DNA of 64,000 nt from Acanthornis magna (Eukaryota > Chordata > Aves > Passeriformes > Acanthizidae). Both the position numbers and the translations under genes were made by a program. How positions within the stretch are numbered: the stretch's first letter is position 1; each line of letters begins with the position of its first letter. The notes beneath the pieces are model-generated. The model was given only the letters and a program-made list of their open reading frames with translations, was not told the DNA's origin and did no database searches. Shown here in pieces: positions 63,612 through 64,000 of the stretch. The stretch spans positions 248,001-312,000 of the forward strand of contig JAWUZG010000356.1 in assembly GCA_036785705.1 (NCBI GenBank), in the 5' to 3' direction.

Positions 63612-64000
63612 TCACAGAATGACTTCATACTCGCATCCAAAGGAGAAGGGCATACTCACTTGGATATCAGAAGGATACTCACTTGTGTCTCTTCGACTTT
63701 GAAATGTGCCACTAGTGTGTACATGTGCAACATTTTCTCCTGTTACAGTTCTGTTGAAGGGTTTGATCTCATCTCGGACCTCTTTGGCTGAGAGAAAGGT
63801 CCCCTCTGTGCCCCTTTTCTGACTGTATGAAGGGAAGGTGGCTGGCAGCATGCCTTCTGCATTTACTGCTAGGACAGAATCTCCCCTGGTGCCAGCACAC
63901 ATCCCTCCTGTGAGCTCCATATGGCCCCACATCTCAAAGGAACACTTAGAGGTCAGCAGCATATCTTTTACCTTGGAGCTTACCTTTATTGTTACAGTCC
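63612..64000 (-). CDS. open frame running off the window edge, possible partial exon
   Basis: On the minus strand the frame is open from the last bases of the window (read TVTIKVSSKVKD before the first Met at 63962) to a stop at 63612, about 129 codons. The composition is balanced and protein-like, for example LLTSKCSFEMWG, AEGMLPATFPSYSQ, SAKEVRDEIKPFNRT (one N-glycosylation sequon, NRT) and HVHTSGTFQSRRDT. Two perfect donor-like motifs, CAAGTGAGTAT, lie in tandem 23 bp apart at 63685 and 63662 (minus), so an exon could end near 63683. A further donor, AATAAAG|GTAAGC, lies at 63984, which would end an exon there instead. No family is recognised. It may be an exon of a minus-strand gene that continues outside the window, a pseudogene or chance. 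Confidence 0.25.
   Translation of the reverse strand, partial: TVTIKVSSKVKDMLLTSKCSFEMWGHMELTGGMCAGTRGDSVLAVNAEGMLPATFPSYSQKRGTEGTFLSAKEVRDEIKPFNRTVTGENVAHVHTSGTFQSRRDTSEYPSDIQVSMPFSFGCEYEVIL

Overview
The window looks like non-coding nuclear DNA from a bird. The best evidence is its repeat content. It has several truncated CR1 LINE copies with the avian 3' end (CAGAATCACAGAAT on the complementary strand, or TTCCAACC near the tail). It also has two avian ERVL-type long terminal repeats, one of them bounded by TGTCATGGTTTAACCCCAGC and CCAAAACCAGCACA. The types of CR1 and LTR fit a neoavian bird, perhaps a passerine, but the species cannot be named. The DNA is AT-rich and CpG-poor, with a few short GC-rich patches.

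No complete protein-coding gene can be supported. By my estimate, random sequence of this size and about 39% GC should give a longest stop-free stretch of about 140 codons across six frames. The longest frame here is 159 codons, so open frames alone mean little. No tRNA, rRNA, CRISPR or other bacterial-type feature was seen.

Layout: 1-5 kb is unremarkable. Around 5.7 kb there is a textbook recursive-splice motif on the + strand: a polypyrimidine tract, then CAG|GTAAGT, then a second GTAAGT donor 38 nt downstream. This suggests the window may lie inside a very long intron of a + strand gene. Small CR1 tails lie at 5.0, 6.3 and probably 13.4 kb. A CpG-rich patch followed by a pyrimidine tract occupies 12.9-13.3 kb. 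From 13.5 to 22.8 kb there are microsatellites and an ATATGCAT cluster. An old CR1 lies at 22.8-23.7 kb and a better preserved but broken CR1 with reverse-transcriptase remnants at 26.5-27.9 kb, followed by the 159-codon frame. From 28.4 to 47.5 kb there is unique DNA with small tandem duplications. The LTRs lie at 47.5-48.1 kb (minus) and 55.6-56.0 kb (plus). Exon-like segments with good splice borders occur at 49.9 and 58.7 kb (+). The last 390 bp hold an open frame on the minus strand that runs off the window edge.

The parts do not form a pathway or operon. The most useful leads are the recursive-splice site, the two exon-like segments and the open frame at the right edge. I found no convincing evidence of an undescribed multi-gene system.
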